Source: Mailhella massiliensis (GTDB taxonomy: Bacteria > Desulfobacterota > Desulfovibrionia > Desulfovibrionales > Desulfovibrionaceae). Taken from it: a stretch of DNA of 22,534 nt. The position numbers and the translations under genes were made by a program. The DNA is taken from positions 1 through 22,534 of the forward strand of contig NZ_DYZA01000135.1 in NCBI RefSeq assembly GCF_020741395.1, given 5' to 3'. Below the pieces are notes generated by a model, which worked only from the letters and a program-made list of their open reading frames with translations, ran no database searches and was not told the DNA's origin. This document shows positions 22,512-22,534 of the stretch, one piece after another (position 1 is the first letter of the stretch; each line of letters starts with the position of its first letter).

Positions 22512-22534
22512 GACAGGCAGCTTGTCGATTTTTT
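22512..22534 (+). terminator. Candidate terminator after the response regulator
   Basis: GACAGG (22512-22517) and CTTGTC (22521-22526) pair with one G-T wobble across a 3-nt loop, followed by GATTTTTT running into the window edge. The stem is short, and what follows cannot be seen. Confidence 0.4.

Noticed and set aside
1..22534. tRNA, rRNA, CRISPR arrays, insertion sequences or prophage genes
   Set aside because: No cloverleaf, ribosomal RNA core sequence, regularly spaced repeat, transposase or integrase-like product was seen on reading both strands.

Overview
This G+C-rich window reads like the chromosome of an anaerobic, probably gut-associated, sulfite/sulfate-reducing bacterium of the Desulfovibrionaceae (Bilophila/Mailhella/Desulfovibrio type). 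The grounds are oxygen-sensitive glycyl-radical enzymes, two sigma-54 activators of the kind abundant in that family, a hydrogenase-maturation gene (hypE), an LPS-type glycosyltransferase, and a YeiH-type putative sulfate exporter. The taxonomic call is inference from gene content; no marker gene is present.

Region 1 (1-10961) is a catabolic-looking glycyl-radical locus, all on the + strand. The order is: an amidohydrolase-fold protein cut by the left edge; a canonical glycyl radical enzyme (GRE1) whose pocket residues resemble isethionate sulfite-lyase; its activase (AE1); a second full-length GRE-fold protein (GRE2) in which the catalytic Cys is Tyr and the glycyl-radical signature is rewritten; a PAS-AAA+-Fis sigma-54 activator; a second, divergent activase (AE2) overlapping the activator gene by 11 bp; and, behind its own good sigma-54 promoter, an iron-type alcohol dehydrogenase very like 4-hydroxybutyrate dehydrogenase. 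The simplest model is that GRE1 cleaves an anionic (perhaps sulfonated) alcohol to an aldehyde or ketone, the dehydrogenase reduces the product, and the activator senses the substrate. GRE2, AE2 and the metal-ligand-poor amidohydrolase are the unexplained parts. They form the best candidate here for an undescribed system.

Region 2 (11045-15851) is a housekeeping block on the + strand between two strong intrinsic terminators: hypE, a family-9 (heptosyltransferase-like) glycosyltransferase, tatD and miaB. The first three genes are tightly packed; miaB follows a 175-nt structured spacer.

Region 3 (15865-20857) is a five-gene operon on the - strand. Transcribed in order it holds a 965-aa secreted protein of unknown function with an internal duplication, a YeiH-type membrane transporter, two tiny membrane proteins (49 and 67 aa) and a secreted helix-hairpin-helix protein. 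A sigma-54 promoter on the - strand precedes the operon. Region 4 (21063-22454) is a divergently transcribed NtrC-type response regulator, the obvious candidate to activate that promoter; its histidine kinase is not in the window.

No tRNA, rRNA, CRISPR array, insertion sequence or phage gene was recognised. The long antisense frames opposite the real genes are high-G+C shadows and are not annotated.
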